Notes: generated from the sequence alone by a model not told the origin. A stretch of DNA of 64,000 nt from Streptomyces tubercidicus (GCF_027497495.1 NZ_CP114205.1:4588001-4652000), one strand, 5' to 3'; positions 51,705-60,279 are shown, numbered from the stretch's first letter. Translations and numbers: made by a program.

Positions 51705-52715
51705 ATGGACTTCCAACTCACGGACGAACAGCGGGCGTTGAAGGACGGCACCCGGGAGCTGCTGGCCGGGCGGTTCGGCCGGGACCGGCTGCGGGCGGCC
51801 GTCGAGGACCCCGCACCGGACCGTGCGCTGTGGCGCGAGCTGGGCGCGGCCGGGTTCTTCGCGCTGCGGCTGCCGGAGGCGGACGGCGGGGTGGGGCTGG
51901 GGCTGCCGGAGGCGGTGCTGGTCCTGGAGGAGGCCGGGCGGGCGCTGCTGCCGGGCCCGCTGGTGGCCTGCCAGCTGCTGGCCGGGGTGGTGGACGGTGT
52001 CGCGGCCGGGGAGCGGATCGTCGGGCTGTGTGACGGGGCGCGGGAGCCGGCGCTGTGGGAACACCCGGGCGGGTGCGATGAGTTGATCTTCGTGGAGGGG
52101 GAGGGCGGGCGCCGCGGAGGGTCCACCGGTGGCCCCGCCGGTGGGGCGGGCGAGGGCGCACAGGGGCGCACGGGCGGTGCGTACCGGAGCGCGCCGGACC
52201 AGGTGTCCTGCGCCCCTTTTGCTTCCGTCGACCCCCTCACCCCGCTCGCCCGCGTCCTGGACCTGCCGCACGCCGAGCCCGTTGCCGTCGACATGCCCCG
52301 GCTCCGCCGCGAGGCCGCGCTGCTGACCGCGGCCCAGCAGCTCGGCAGCGCCGTCCGCACGGTCGAGATGGCCGCCGGTTACGCCCGCGAGCGCGAGCAG
52401 TTCGGCGCCCCCATCGGCTCGTTCCAGGCGGTGAAGCAGCTGTGCGCGCAGATGCTGGTACGGGCGGAAATGGCGCGAAGTGCGGTGTATGCGGCGGCGG
52501 TCACGGAGCGTGCTCTCGACATCACGGGCGCGAAACTGCTCGCCGACGAGGCCGCGGTACGCAACGCGCGGGACTGTCTGCAGGTCCACGGCGGAATGGG
52601 CTTCACCTGGGAGGCCGATGTCCATCTGCACCTCAAACGGGCCTGGTGGCACGCCGAGCGCTGGGAAACGGCGGGCGAGGCGGAGGAACTGCTGGCCGCG
52701 GGCTTGATCGCCTGA
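51705..52715 (+). CDS. acyl-CoA dehydrogenase, short partner
   Basis: A 336-residue protein starting MDFQLTDEQRALKDGTRELL. It lacks a clear flavin/substrate central motif: after residue 120 comes a Gly-rich low-complexity stretch (about 130-165, GEGGRRGGSTGGPAGGAGEG) in place of the middle beta-domain motif WC..SEP..GSD. The C-terminal helical domain (QAVKQLCAQMLVRAEMARSA, VHGGMGFTWEADVHLHLKRA) is well conserved. This asymmetry fits the non-FAD-binding subunit of a heteromeric dehydrogenase. Confidence 0.87.
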   Translation: MDFQLTDEQRALKDGTRELLAGRFGRDRLRAAVEDPAPDRALWRELGAAGFFALRLPEADGGVGLGLPEAVLVLEEAGRALLPGPLVACQLLAGVVDGVAAGERIVGLCDGAREPALWEHPGGCDELIFVEGEGGRRGGSTGGPAGGAGEGAQGRTGGAYRSAPDQVSCAPFASVDPLTPLARVLDLPHAEPVAVDMPRLRREAALLTAAQQLGSAVRTVEMAAGYAREREQFGAPIGSFQAVKQLCAQMLVRAEMARSAVYAAAVTERALDITGAKLLADEAAVRNARDCLQVHGGMGFTWEADVHLHLKRAWWHAERWETAGEAEELLAAGLIA

Positions 52716-53188
52716 CGGCGCGGGCGCGAACCCCGTTGCGGAGGGGCGCGGTGGCCGGTGCGGGCAGACTCTGGCACCCCGTGCACGGAATGTCGGACTC
52801 AGCACGCAGAAATGGTCACGGAGTGTCGATATCGGGTTGTGTCCTGGGCGTGACTCGTCACAGGGGGGAGTCGGCGTTCCGCTCGGGTACTCTCCGTTGG
52901 GTGCGAGTGGTTCTGTGGCGCAACGGACCCGGTGCCGTCGGAAGGACGGCTCCGGGGTACGGACTGCGCGCCGCCCGCCCAAGGCAGGGGCCGGGTTGCC
53001 CCCCTTGTTCGACTCCCCGCAAAGTGCGTCGCACAGTATGCGGGACGCCTACTCCCTTGCGCTGGAATATGCCCGAAGCGCTTGTTGGGGTGACTGAACG
53101 TCAACCATGCTGTGCTCCGCCGGGGTCACGCACCGTGACTCCGTGGAGGCGCGAGGCGAAGTTTCCGCCGGTTCGGATGGTGTGAGCG
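52716..53188. other. 473-bp region without a recognisable gene
   Basis: Between the dehydrogenase pair and the ATP-binding regulator. Small open frames occur but lack ribosome binding sites and typical codon bias. It contains CACGCACCGTGACTCCGTGG near 53128, with short inverted segments (CACCGTGACTCCGTGG), and is somewhat less GC-rich, so I expect the promoter and regulatory sites of the regulator here. Nothing further identified. Confidence 0.5.
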
Positions 53189-53674
53189 GTGCAGGTGCTT
53201 CAGGTGCAGTTGGACGTACGGCCCGACCCCGCGGAGGTGGGGCGGGCCCGGCGGTGGGCCCGGTCGCGGCTCGCGGGCTCCGGTATAGGGGTCGATGAAC
53301 CACTCGCGGAGACATTGATCCTGTTGATCTCCGAGCTCGTCACCAACGCCGTGGTGCACACCGGCGCGGCGGCCGAGCTGCGGATCTTTTTCTCCGGCTC
53401 GGGTGCCGTGGTGGGCACGGTCCGGGTCGAAGTGGTGGACGCCTGCGCCCGCCCGCCGCGCCAGCGGCACGCGGATGGCGACGACACCAACGGCCGCGGC
53501 CTGGAGCTGGTCGACGGACTGGCCGACCGCTGGGGCTGGCAGCAGGAGGGCGCGGGCAAGCGGATCTGGTGCGAGGTGGACCGCGGGCGGCCGCTGCTGA
53601 GGGCGTCCGGCGCCGATCTGGGCGCCTATGAGTCCCCTTGCGCGGTGTCACGTACCGTGACGCACCAGGCGTAA
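53189..53674 (+). CDS. ATP-binding (HATPase_c) anti-sigma-like regulator
   Basis: A 161-residue GHKL ATPase of the RsbW/SpoIIAB type that abounds in Streptomyces. GTG start (VQVLQVQLDVRPDPAEV). The N box is LISELVTNAVVHTG; the G1 box is degenerate (EVVDACARPPRQ rather than DxGxG); G2 is GRGLELVDGLADRWGW. Such proteins bind or phosphorylate anti-sigma antagonists; no partner gene is adjacent. It separates the acyl-CoA dehydrogenase pair from the cyclase gene. Confidence 0.85.
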   Translation: MQVLQVQLDVRPDPAEVGRARRWARSRLAGSGIGVDEPLAETLILLISELVTNAVVHTGAAAELRIFFSGSGAVVGTVRVEVVDACARPPRQRHADGDDTNGRGLELVDGLADRWGWQQEGAGKRIWCEVDRGRPLLRASGADLGAYESPCAVSRTVTHQA

Positions 53675-53810
53675 GCGAGTCGATCGGCGCATCACCGGCG
53701 TTCCTCCGCCAGATGGGCAAACCGGTGGTCGGGTAGGGCGCACCGCCTCCTGGACGGCCGGGCGCCGTTGAGTCGCCGGCCGGCGCGGGCGGCGACTCGG
53801 TGTGGCCGCC

Positions 53811-54737
53811 TCAGAGGATCGCCACGGGGGCGACCGGCGCTCCGGTCCCGCCGACGAACGGTTCGGCCATCGCGGACAGGAAGAAGGCGTAGCGGCCTTC
53901 CTCCGCGCAGGCCGTCGACAGCTCCTCCAGATTCCAGTTCTGGCCCTGCGGCATGCCCATCTCCACGAGATGGAGGGCGTGTACGGGCATCCACAGGTCC
54001 TCGATCTCCGGCGGGAAGATCTCGAAGGTCAGGGTGTCATTGGCGACCGCCGCGACATCGCGCGCACGGAACCACTCGGGTGTGCGCAGCGACAGGCCGG
54101 GGGACGGGAAGGCGTAAGCCTGCCGGTCGCCGTCGAGATAGTGCCGCAGCTGCCCGGTCCGGACGAGGACGACATCGCCGGAGCGGACCGCCGTCCCGGC
54201 CAGTTCCTCGGCGGCGTCCAGATCCTCCGGCGTGACGGCGTGCCCGCCGGGCAGCCGTTCGGTGCCGTGCACCCGGGCCACGTCCAGGAGGACGCCGCGG
54301 GAGGCGACCGGGGTGGCCTTCTCGATGCCGAGGCGGGTGGCGCCGCCGTGTGCGGTGACCGAGTCGGCCGGGCGGTTGTTGTAGAGCCGCCCGGAGTGGG
54401 AGACATGGGCCAGGCCGTCCCAGTGGGTGGCGGCCTGCAGGCCCATGGTGGCCACGTCGTCCGAGGTCGCGACCGTGCCGGGGCCGAAGATCTCCTGGTT
54501 GACGGCGGTCATGGTGTGCAGCGGATTGACCCGGCCCGGGATCACTCCGGTCTGGACGCCGTCGTGCCGGAGCGGGAGCGCGAGCGGGATCCGGCGACCG
54601 CTGCGGATGGCGGCGGCGGCTTCCCGGACGACCTGATGGGTGATCAGGTTGAGAGTGCCGATCTCGTCGTCATCGCCCCAACGCCCCCAGTTGTTCACGC
54701 GTTTGGCGATGTCATGGAACTCCTGGGGCAGGGGCAT
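53811..54737 (-). CDS. cyclase-family metal-dependent hydrolase
   Basis: A 308-residue protein; ATG 54737 (MPLPQEFHDIAKRVNNWG). The family metal motif HxGTHxDxxxH appears here as LQAATHWDGLAHVSHSG, with the first His missing but the central THWDGLAH kept. Members include kynurenine formamidase and proteins of aromatic and polyketide clusters. It diverges from the SDR with operator O3 between them, tying it to the acyl-CoA catabolic genes. Confidence 0.85.
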   Translation of the reverse strand: MPLPQEFHDIAKRVNNWGRWGDDDEIGTLNLITHQVVREAAAAIRSGRRIPLALPLRHDGVQTGVIPGRVNPLHTMTAVNQEIFGPGTVATSDDVATMGLQAATHWDGLAHVSHSGRLYNNRPADSVTAHGGATRLGIEKATPVASRGVLLDVARVHGTERLPGGHAVTPEDLDAAEELAGTAVRSGDVVLVRTGQLRHYLDGDRQAYAFPSPGLSLRTPEWFRARDVAAVANDTLTFEIFPPEIEDLWMPVHALHLVEMGMPQGQNWNLEELSTACAEEGRYAFFLSAMAEPFVGGTGAPVAPVAIL

Positions 54738-54805
54738 GGGCCCTCCTCGGGGCGGCCGGGTCCGTTCGGCCCGGGGTCTTGTGTTCGTACCGGCTCTGCT
54801 CAAAA

Positions 54806-54822
54806 ATCTAACGGTCCGTCAG
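54806..54822. promoter_or_regulatory. cluster operator O3
   Basis: TCTAACG-GTC-CGTCAGA, an inverted repeat with one mismatched pair in the 107-bp gap between the divergent cyclase and SDR starts. Same design as O1, O2 and O4. Confidence 0.65.
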
Positions 54823-54844
54823 AAACTGCGGAAAGGGTCACGGC

Positions 54845-55714
54845 ATGGGGAACTTCTTGGCCGGCAAAGTGATCGCCGTCACGGGGGCGGGCCGCGGCAT
54901 CGGCCGGGCGGTCGCCCTCGCCTGCGCGGAACAGGGCGGGAAGGTCGTCGTCAACGACTACGGGGTCTCCATCGAGGGCGGCGAACCCAGCAGCGAGGTC
55001 GCCGAATCCGTGGTGAAGGAGATCGAGACGGCGGGGGGCGTCGCGACCGCGGTCGCCGACGATGTCTCGACCATGGCCGGCGGCCAGCGGATCGTGGACA
55101 CCGCGCTGGCGCAGTACGGGCGGATCGACGGCGTCGTGTGTGTGGCCGGGATCCTGCGGGAGCGGATGATCTTCAACATGACCGAGGAGGAGTGGGACCC
55201 GGTCGTCGCCACCCATCTGAAGGGCACGTTCACGGTGTTCCGGGCGGCGGCCGCGGTGATGCGCCGCCAGGGTTCCGGGACCCTGCTGGGCTTCACCAGC
55301 GGCAATCACCAGGGATCCGTGTCCCAGGCCAATTACTCCGCCGCGAAGGGCGGGATCATCTCGCTGGTGCGGAGCGCCGCGCTCGGGCTGCACAAGTACG
55401 GAGTGACGGCCAACGCGGTGGCGCCCGTCGCACGGACGCGGATGTCGGCGAAGGTGCCGATGGAGCTGACGGAGATCGGTGAGCCGGAGGATGTGGCGGC
55501 GTTGGTCGTCTATCTGCTGAGCGAGGCCGCCCGGGAGGTGACCGGGCAGGTGTACACGGTCGCCGGGCCGAAGATCGCGGTGTGGGCCCAGCCGTCGGAG
55601 CTCCGCTCCGTGTATGCCGACGGGGGTGGGTGGACGCCGGAGCGGGTGGCGGAGGTGCTGCCGGGGTCGGTGGGGACGGATCCGATGCCGATGCTTGGGC
55701 GAGGCCGTCGGTAG
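54845..55714 (+). CDS. short-chain dehydrogenase/reductase
   Basis: A 289-residue SDR. Cofactor motif VIAVTGAGRGIGRAVALACA; DNA-type Asp in VNDYGVS suggests NAD; catalytic Ser in TSGNHQ, Tyr and Lys in NYSAAKGGIISL. The N-terminal half with NDYGVSIEGGEPSSEVAE resembles the SDR domain of multifunctional hydroxyacyl-CoA dehydrogenases, so 3-hydroxyacyl-CoA oxidation is plausible. Followed by the composite repeat region. Confidence 0.88.
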   Translation: MGNFLAGKVIAVTGAGRGIGRAVALACAEQGGKVVVNDYGVSIEGGEPSSEVAESVVKEIETAGGVATAVADDVSTMAGGQRIVDTALAQYGRIDGVVCVAGILRERMIFNMTEEEWDPVVATHLKGTFTVFRAAAAVMRRQGSGTLLGFTSGNHQGSVSQANYSAAKGGIISLVRSAALGLHKYGVTANAVAPVARTRMSAKVPMELTEIGEPEDVAALVVYLLSEAAREVTGQVYTVAGPKIAVWAQPSELRSVYADGGGWTPERVAEVLPGSVGTDPMPMLGRGRR

Positions 55715-55715
55715 G

Positions 55716-55761
55716 CCCACGTTTTGGCTGTCCCGCCGTGTGGGTTGCTCGCCGTTGCGCC
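55716..55761 (+). repeat. half element matching the 25864-25968 repeat
   Basis: CCCACGTTTT-GGCTGTCCCGCCGTG and GTTGCTCGCCGTT match the right end of the 25864-25968 element read in reverse, with one single-base gap and a few mismatches. The other terminal repeat is absent; structured repeat copy 3 begins within it. It starts one base after the SDR stop. Confidence 0.7.
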
Positions 55762-55870
55762 TGCGGCGGGCGGGTGGTTGTTGGGTGCGGTGACGGGCCT
55801 CCGGGGCCGGTGTGTGGGACTGCTTCGCTTTACGTCCCACACACCGGCCCCTCCGGCCCGTCCCCTCCCG
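55732..55870 (+). repeat. structured repeat element, copy 3
   Basis: Hairpin 1 CCCGCCG...CGGCGGG, flank GGTTGTTGGGTGCGG, outer stem GACGGGCC/GGCCCGTC (55792-55799 with 55855-55862), TCC/TCC internal loop, inner 17-bp stem (55803-55819 with 55835-55851), loop CTGCTTCGCTTTACG (55820-55834) and right end CCCCTCCCG. Same design as copies 1 and 2. It lies between two same-strand genes, 48 bp before the next start. Confidence 0.85.
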
Positions 55871-55917
55871 TTGGGGGAGTTCTGCAGGTTGGTGGGGGTT
55901 GGCGTGGGAGGGGTGTC

Positions 55918-57108
55918 GTGGACTTTGGGTTCGGGGTAGCGGATGAGGGTTTTCGGACTGAGGCTCGGGAGTGGCTTTTGGGGCATCTCGTGGGGGCCTA
56001 TGCCCAGTTGGTGGGGGTTGGCGGGCCCGGGAGTGAGCACGAGGGTGCCGAGGGGCGGCGGGATTGGGAGCGGGAGTTGGGGGGTGGGGGGTGGATCGGG
56101 CTCGGGTGGGAGTGTGCGGAGGGGGCGTACGGGAATCGTGTGGCGAGCCTGACGCAGCAGGTCGTATGGGCCGAGGAGTATGCGCGGGCCGGGGCGCCGG
56201 GGCGGGTGGGGCACATCGGGGAGAACCTGTTGGCGCCGACGCTGCTCGCGGCGGGGGACGAGGCGCAGCGGCGGCGGTTTTTGCCGGCCATTGCCCGGGG
56301 GGAGGAGCTGTGGTGTCAGGGGTACAGCGAGCCGGAGGCGGGGTCGGATCTGGCGGGGCTGCGTACGGTGGCGGTCCGGGACGGGGGCGGGTATCGCGTC
56401 AGTGGGCAGAAGATCTGGACGTCGCTGGCGCAGGAGGCCGACTGGTGCTTTGTGCTGGCGCGGACCGATCGGGGGGAGCGGCGGCATCGGGGGCTCTCGT
56501 TCCTGTTGGTGCCGATGGATCAGCCGGGGCGGATCGAGGTGCGGCCGATCCGGCAGATGTCGGGGACGGCGGAGTTCAACGAGGTGTTCTTCGACGGGGC
56601 GCGGGCCCCGCATGTGGTGGGTGGTGAGGGCGCGGGCTGGCGGGTGGCGATGGGGCTGCTGGCGCGGGAGCGGGGGGTGTCCACGCTCGTGCAGCAGATC
56701 GGGTTCGCCGCGGAGCTGGCCGCCGTGATCGAGGCCGCGGTCCGCGGCGGGGCGTTGCGGGATCCGGTGCTGCACGATCAACTCGTACGGCAGTGGGCCG
56801 AGTTGAAGGTCATGCGGTGGAACGCGCTGCGGACTCTGGGCGCCGCCGGGGACGCGGGCGCGCCGAGCGTGGCGAAGCTGCTGTGGGGCGGCTGGCATCA
56901 GCGGCTCGGGGAGCTGGCGATGCGGGTGCGGGGCGCGGCGGCGGCGCTCGGGCCCGTCGACTGGACCGCGCGGGCGCCGTACGAACTCGACGCGCTGCAG
57001 CGGCTGTTCCTGTTCACCCGGGCCGACACCCTCTACGGCGGCTCGGACGAGATCCAGCGCAACATCATCGCCGAGCGCGTGCTCGGCCTGCCCAGACTGG
57101 AGCGGTGA
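55918..57108 (+). CDS. acyl-CoA dehydrogenase
   Basis: A 396-residue flavoprotein; GTG 55918 (VDFGFGVADEGFRTEAREWL) follows GGGAGGGG. WCQGYSEPEAGSDLAGLRTVA, GQKIWTSLAQEADWCF and the C-terminal YGGSDEIQRNIIAERVLGLP are all present, so it should bind FAD and be self-sufficient. It resembles the 392-residue dehydrogenase of the pair at 50519. The stop overlaps the next start (TGATG), so it is translationally coupled to the alcohol dehydrogenase. Confidence 0.9.
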   Translation: MDFGFGVADEGFRTEAREWLLGHLVGAYAQLVGVGGPGSEHEGAEGRRDWERELGGGGWIGLGWECAEGAYGNRVASLTQQVVWAEEYARAGAPGRVGHIGENLLAPTLLAAGDEAQRRRFLPAIARGEELWCQGYSEPEAGSDLAGLRTVAVRDGGGYRVSGQKIWTSLAQEADWCFVLARTDRGERRHRGLSFLLVPMDQPGRIEVRPIRQMSGTAEFNEVFFDGARAPHVVGGEGAGWRVAMGLLARERGVSTLVQQIGFAAELAAVIEAAVRGGALRDPVLHDQLVRQWAELKVMRWNALRTLGAAGDAGAPSVAKLLWGGWHQRLGELAMRVRGAAAALGPVDWTARAPYELDALQRLFLFTRADTLYGGSDEIQRNIIAERVLGLPRLER

Positions 57109-58208
57109 TGAGAGGCGTCATATTCGACGGTGAGCGGCCACGGGTCGTGGACGATCTGGAGGTGCGGGATCCGGGGCCGGGTGAGGTGCTGGTCGGGATC
57201 CGGGCCGCGGGGCTGTGCCACAGCGATCTGTCGGTGGTCGACGGGACCATTCCGTTTCCGGTGCCGGTGGTGCTGGGGCATGAGGGCGCGGGGGTGGTCG
57301 AGTCCGTGGGTGCGGGTGTCGGCCATGTGGTTCCCGGGGATCATGTCGCGCTGTCGACGCTGGCCAACTGCGGGGCGTGCGCAGAGTGCGACCGGGGGCG
57401 GCCGACGATGTGCCGGAAGGCGATCGGGATGCCGCAGAAGCCGTTCCGGCGGGGGGAGCGGGAGCTGTTCAGCTTCGCGTCGAACTCGGCGTTCGCGGAG
57501 CGGACGGTCGTCAAGGCGGTGCAGGCTGTGAAGATCGCCGAGGACATTCCGCTGACCTCGGCCGCGCTGATCGGGTGCGGGGTGCTGACCGGCGTCGGGG
57601 CGGTGCTCAACCGGGCCAAGGTGGACCGCGGGGACTCGGTCGTGGTGATCGGGGCGGGCGGGATCGGCCTCAATGTGCTCCAGGGGGCGCGGATCGCCGG
57701 GGCGTCGGTGATCGTGGCGGTGGACGCCAATCCCGCGAAGGAGGCGGTGGCGCGGCAGTTCGGGGCGACGCATTTCATCGACGCGTCCGCGGTGGCGGAC
57801 AGCGTCAAGGCGGTGAAGGAGATCCTGCCGACCGGCGCCGACCACGCCTTCGAGTGCGTGGGCAGCACCCGGCTGATCCGGCAGGCCGTCGATCTGCTGG
57901 ACCGGCACGGCCAGGCGGTACTGCTCGGGGTGCCGCCGGCCACCGCGGAGGCGTCGTTCCTGGTGTCGTCGATGTACCTGGACAAGTCGATCCTGGGCTG
58001 CCGCTACGGGTCGGCGCGGCCCCAGCGGGACATCGCGCTGTACGCCCGGCTGTACCGCGAAGGGCGGCTGCTGCTGGACGAGTTGGTGACCCGGACGTAT
58101 CCGGTGGAGGACTTCGCGCAGGCGGCGGACGACGCCCATCACGGGCGGGTGGCCCGGGGGGTGCTGACGTTCGGGCCGGAGGTCGGTGGGGCGCTGGCCC
58201 GATCCTGA
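57108..58208 (+). CDS. zinc-dependent alcohol dehydrogenase
   Basis: A 366-residue MDR-family enzyme. Catalytic zinc ligands are in GLCHSDLS and LGHEGAGVV; the structural zinc loop is CGACAECDRGRPTMC (four Cys). The NAD site is VVVIGAGGIGLNVLQGARIAGA. It is close to the class III-type dehydrogenases that oxidise alcohols or hydroxy compounds. It starts within the stop of the acyl-CoA dehydrogenase and is followed 37 bp later by the MFS gene, suggesting one operon. Confidence 0.92.
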   Translation: MRGVIFDGERPRVVDDLEVRDPGPGEVLVGIRAAGLCHSDLSVVDGTIPFPVPVVLGHEGAGVVESVGAGVGHVVPGDHVALSTLANCGACAECDRGRPTMCRKAIGMPQKPFRRGERELFSFASNSAFAERTVVKAVQAVKIAEDIPLTSAALIGCGVLTGVGAVLNRAKVDRGDSVVVIGAGGIGLNVLQGARIAGASVIVAVDANPAKEAVARQFGATHFIDASAVADSVKAVKEILPTGADHAFECVGSTRLIRQAVDLLDRHGQAVLLGVPPATAEASFLVSSMYLDKSILGCRYGSARPQRDIALYARLYREGRLLLDELVTRTYPVEDFAQAADDAHHGRVARGVLTFGPEVGGALARS

Positions 58209-58245
58209 GGAACCCTGGCCTTCCGGCCACTCGTTCCGCCCGGGG

Positions 58246-59601
58246 GTGACGGACGAAGCTGCTCCGGTGACCCAGACACCCGAACTGTCCCCGCACCGGG
58301 CGGACCCCGCCCCCGTGCCCCGTCGGCGCCGCCCGCACCGGGCCTGGTCCGTCGCGGCCGTCACCTTCCTCACCATCATCGGGGCGGCAGGTTTCGCCTC
58401 CCTCCCCGGCCTGCTGATCGACCCGCTGCACGCCGAGTTCCACTGGTCGCGCGGCACCATCGGCTTCGCGGTGTCGGTGAACCTCGCGCTCTACGGGCTG
58501 ACGGCGCCGTTCGCCGCCGCGCTGATGGACCGGTTCGGCATCCGGCGCGTGGTGGCGGTCGCCCTGACGGTGATCGCGACCGGCGCCGGGCTGACCGTCT
58601 TCATGACGGCGAGCTGGCAGCTCATCCTGTACTGGGGCGTGTTGGTGGGCCTGGGCAGCGGCTCGATGGCGCTGGCCTTCGCGGCAACGGTGACCGGCCG
58701 CTGGTTCACCGCACGGCGCGGGCTGGTCACCGGCATCCTCACCGCGGCCGGCGCCTCCGGACAGCTGGTCTTCCTCCCGCTCCTCTCCTGGATCGTCGAC
58801 CGGCACGACTGGCGGCCGGCCGCGGTGACCGTCGCACTCGCCGCGCTCGCCGTCGTCCCGCTGGTGTGGCTGCTGCTGCGTGACCATCCGGCGGATGTGG
58901 GCCTCGCGCCGTACGGGGCGACGGAGTTCGTCCCCAAGCCGCCGCCGCAGCGGGGCGCGGCCCGGCGTGCCGTACGCGCGCTGGTCTCGGCGGCCGGTAC
59001 GGGCCCGTTCTGGCTGCTGGCGGGCACCTTCGCGATCTGCGGCGCCACGACGAACGGCCTGGTCAAGACACATTTCGTCCCCGCCGCGCACGATCACGGC
59101 ATGCCGATGACGGCGGCCGCCTCGCTGCTCGCGGTGATCGGCATCTTCGATATCGCGGGAACCATCGCGTCCGGCTGGTTCACCGACCGCTTCAACACCC
59201 GTCGGCTGCTCGCCACCTACTACGGGCTGCGCGGTCTGTCGCTGATGTTCCTGCCGCTGCTGCTGTCCGACACGGTCCACCCGCCGATGGTCTTCTTCAT
59301 CGTCTTCTACGGTCTCGACTGGGTGGCGACCGTGCCGCCGACCATCGCCCTGTGCCGCGAGCACTACGGGGACGACGCTGCGATCGTCTTCGGCTGGGTG
59401 CTGGCCGCCCACCAGGTGGGAGCCGCCCTGATCGCCTTCCTGGGCGGTCTGGCGCGGGACGCGTTCGGTACGTACAACCCGGTCTGGTACGCGTCGGGAG
59501 CGCTGTGTGCCGTCGCGGCGCTGATGGCCCTGGTCATCCGGCAGCGGGGGGAGGCGAAGGGGGAGGGGCTGGCTGAACAGTCTGATCGGTACGTCAGTTG
59601 A
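58246..59601 (+). CDS. MFS transporter
   Basis: A 451-residue transporter with about twelve membrane helices; GTG 58246 is chosen, GTG 58267 is possible. The first 25 residues are cytoplasmic and Pro/Arg-rich. The loop 2-3 motif is ALMDRFGIRRVVAVAL, a degenerate MFS signature; GWFTDRFNTRRLLATYY is its counterpart in the second half. It is likely the uptake system for the substrate of this catabolic cluster, judging only from position. Confidence 0.88.
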   Translation: MTDEAAPVTQTPELSPHRADPAPVPRRRRPHRAWSVAAVTFLTIIGAAGFASLPGLLIDPLHAEFHWSRGTIGFAVSVNLALYGLTAPFAAALMDRFGIRRVVAVALTVIATGAGLTVFMTASWQLILYWGVLVGLGSGSMALAFAATVTGRWFTARRGLVTGILTAAGASGQLVFLPLLSWIVDRHDWRPAAVTVALAALAVVPLVWLLLRDHPADVGLAPYGATEFVPKPPPQRGAARRAVRALVSAAGTGPFWLLAGTFAICGATTNGLVKTHFVPAAHDHGMPMTAAASLLAVIGIFDIAGTIASGWFTDRFNTRRLLATYYGLRGLSLMFLPLLLSDTVHPPMVFFIVFYGLDWVATVPPTIALCREHYGDDAAIVFGWVLAAHQVGAALIAFLGGLARDAFGTYNPVWYASGALCAVAALMALVIRQRGEAKGEGLAEQSDRYVS

Positions 59602-59620
59602 CTGGGGTGTTCAGGGGTGG

Positions 59621-60250
59621 TCAGGGGTGGAAGTGGCCGAAGGTTCCTCGGTGGAAGAGGAGTGGGCCGTTTTCGGCGGCGGTCGGGTCGGTGCCGAGGG
59701 CCTCGACGCGGCCGACCACGATGAGGTGGTCGCCGCCCGTATGGACGGCCTGGATCGTGCAGTCGATCCAGGCGGGGACGTCCGGCAGTCGTGGCGAGCC
59801 GGTCACCGGTGCGGCCTCGTAGGGGACACCCGCGAATTTGTCGCCGCCGCTGACCGCGAACCCGCGGCAGAGGTCGCCCTGTCCGGCGCCGAGGATGTTG
59901 ACGCAGAACGCTCCGGCGCGGGCGATCCGCGGCCAGGTGGTCGACGTACGCGCCACCATGAACGTCACCAGCGGCGGGTCGAGGGAGAGCGAGGCGAAGG
60001 ACTGGCAGGCGAAACCGGCCGGGCGGCCCGGCTCCCCGGGGGACGTGATGACCGTGACGCCGCTGGCGAAGTGCCCCAGGACGGAGCGGAATTCCGCCGG
60101 GTCCAGAGGGGCGCGCTCGTCCTCGCGTACGGCGCGCAGCGTGGGCCGCGGCAGCGCGGTGGCGGGGGACGGTGCGGCCGCCGCGGTGGGCGCACCGACG
60201 GAGCGTAGGTATCGCACGGCCGTGGCCGCCATTCCCGCGTGTCCCATCAT
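59621..60250 (-). CDS. flavin reductase family protein
   Basis: A 209-residue protein; ATG 60250 follows GAGG, and a second ATG is adjacent. The first 45 residues are an Ala/Pro-rich extension. The FMN-binding split-barrel domain has FASGVTVITSPGEPGRPAGF, FASLSLDPPLVTFMVA and FCVNILGAGQGDLC. It supplies reduced flavin to a two-component monooxygenase; the oxygenase is not in the window. Operator O4 lies 13 bp upstream of the start. Convergent with the MFS gene (19-bp gap). Confidence 0.88.
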   Translation of the reverse strand: MMGHAGMAATAVRYLRSVGAPTAAAAPSPATALPRPTLRAVREDERAPLDPAEFRSVLGHFASGVTVITSPGEPGRPAGFACQSFASLSLDPPLVTFMVARTSTTWPRIARAGAFCVNILGAGQGDLCRGFAVSGGDKFAGVPYEAAPVTGSPRLPDVPAWIDCTIQAVHTGGDHLIVVGRVEALGTDPTAAENGPLLFHRGTFGHFHP

Positions 60251-60262
60251 GTCCTCATTGAA

Positions 60263-60279
60263 TCTGATGGAGCGTCAGG
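60263..60279. promoter_or_regulatory. cluster operator O4
   Basis: TCTGATG-GAG-CGTCAGG, an imperfect inverted repeat (five of seven pairs match) directly upstream of the flavin reductase ribosome binding site. Same design as O1-O3. Confidence 0.55.

Noticed and set aside
53038..53097. Possible 19-codon peptide MRDAYSLALEYARSACWGD
   Set aside because: No ribosome binding site and no independent support; cannot be told from chance.
52442..53185. 247-codon frame in the gap before the ATP-binding regulator
   Set aside because: Starts inside the acyl-CoA dehydrogenase in another frame; the part in the gap is basic and low-complexity with no supporting start site.
59581..59597. TCTGATC-GGTA-CGTCAG at the end of the MFS gene, similar to the cluster operator
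   Set aside because: Spacer is four bases and one core base differs; it lies in coding sequence at a gene end, so it is probably coincidence.
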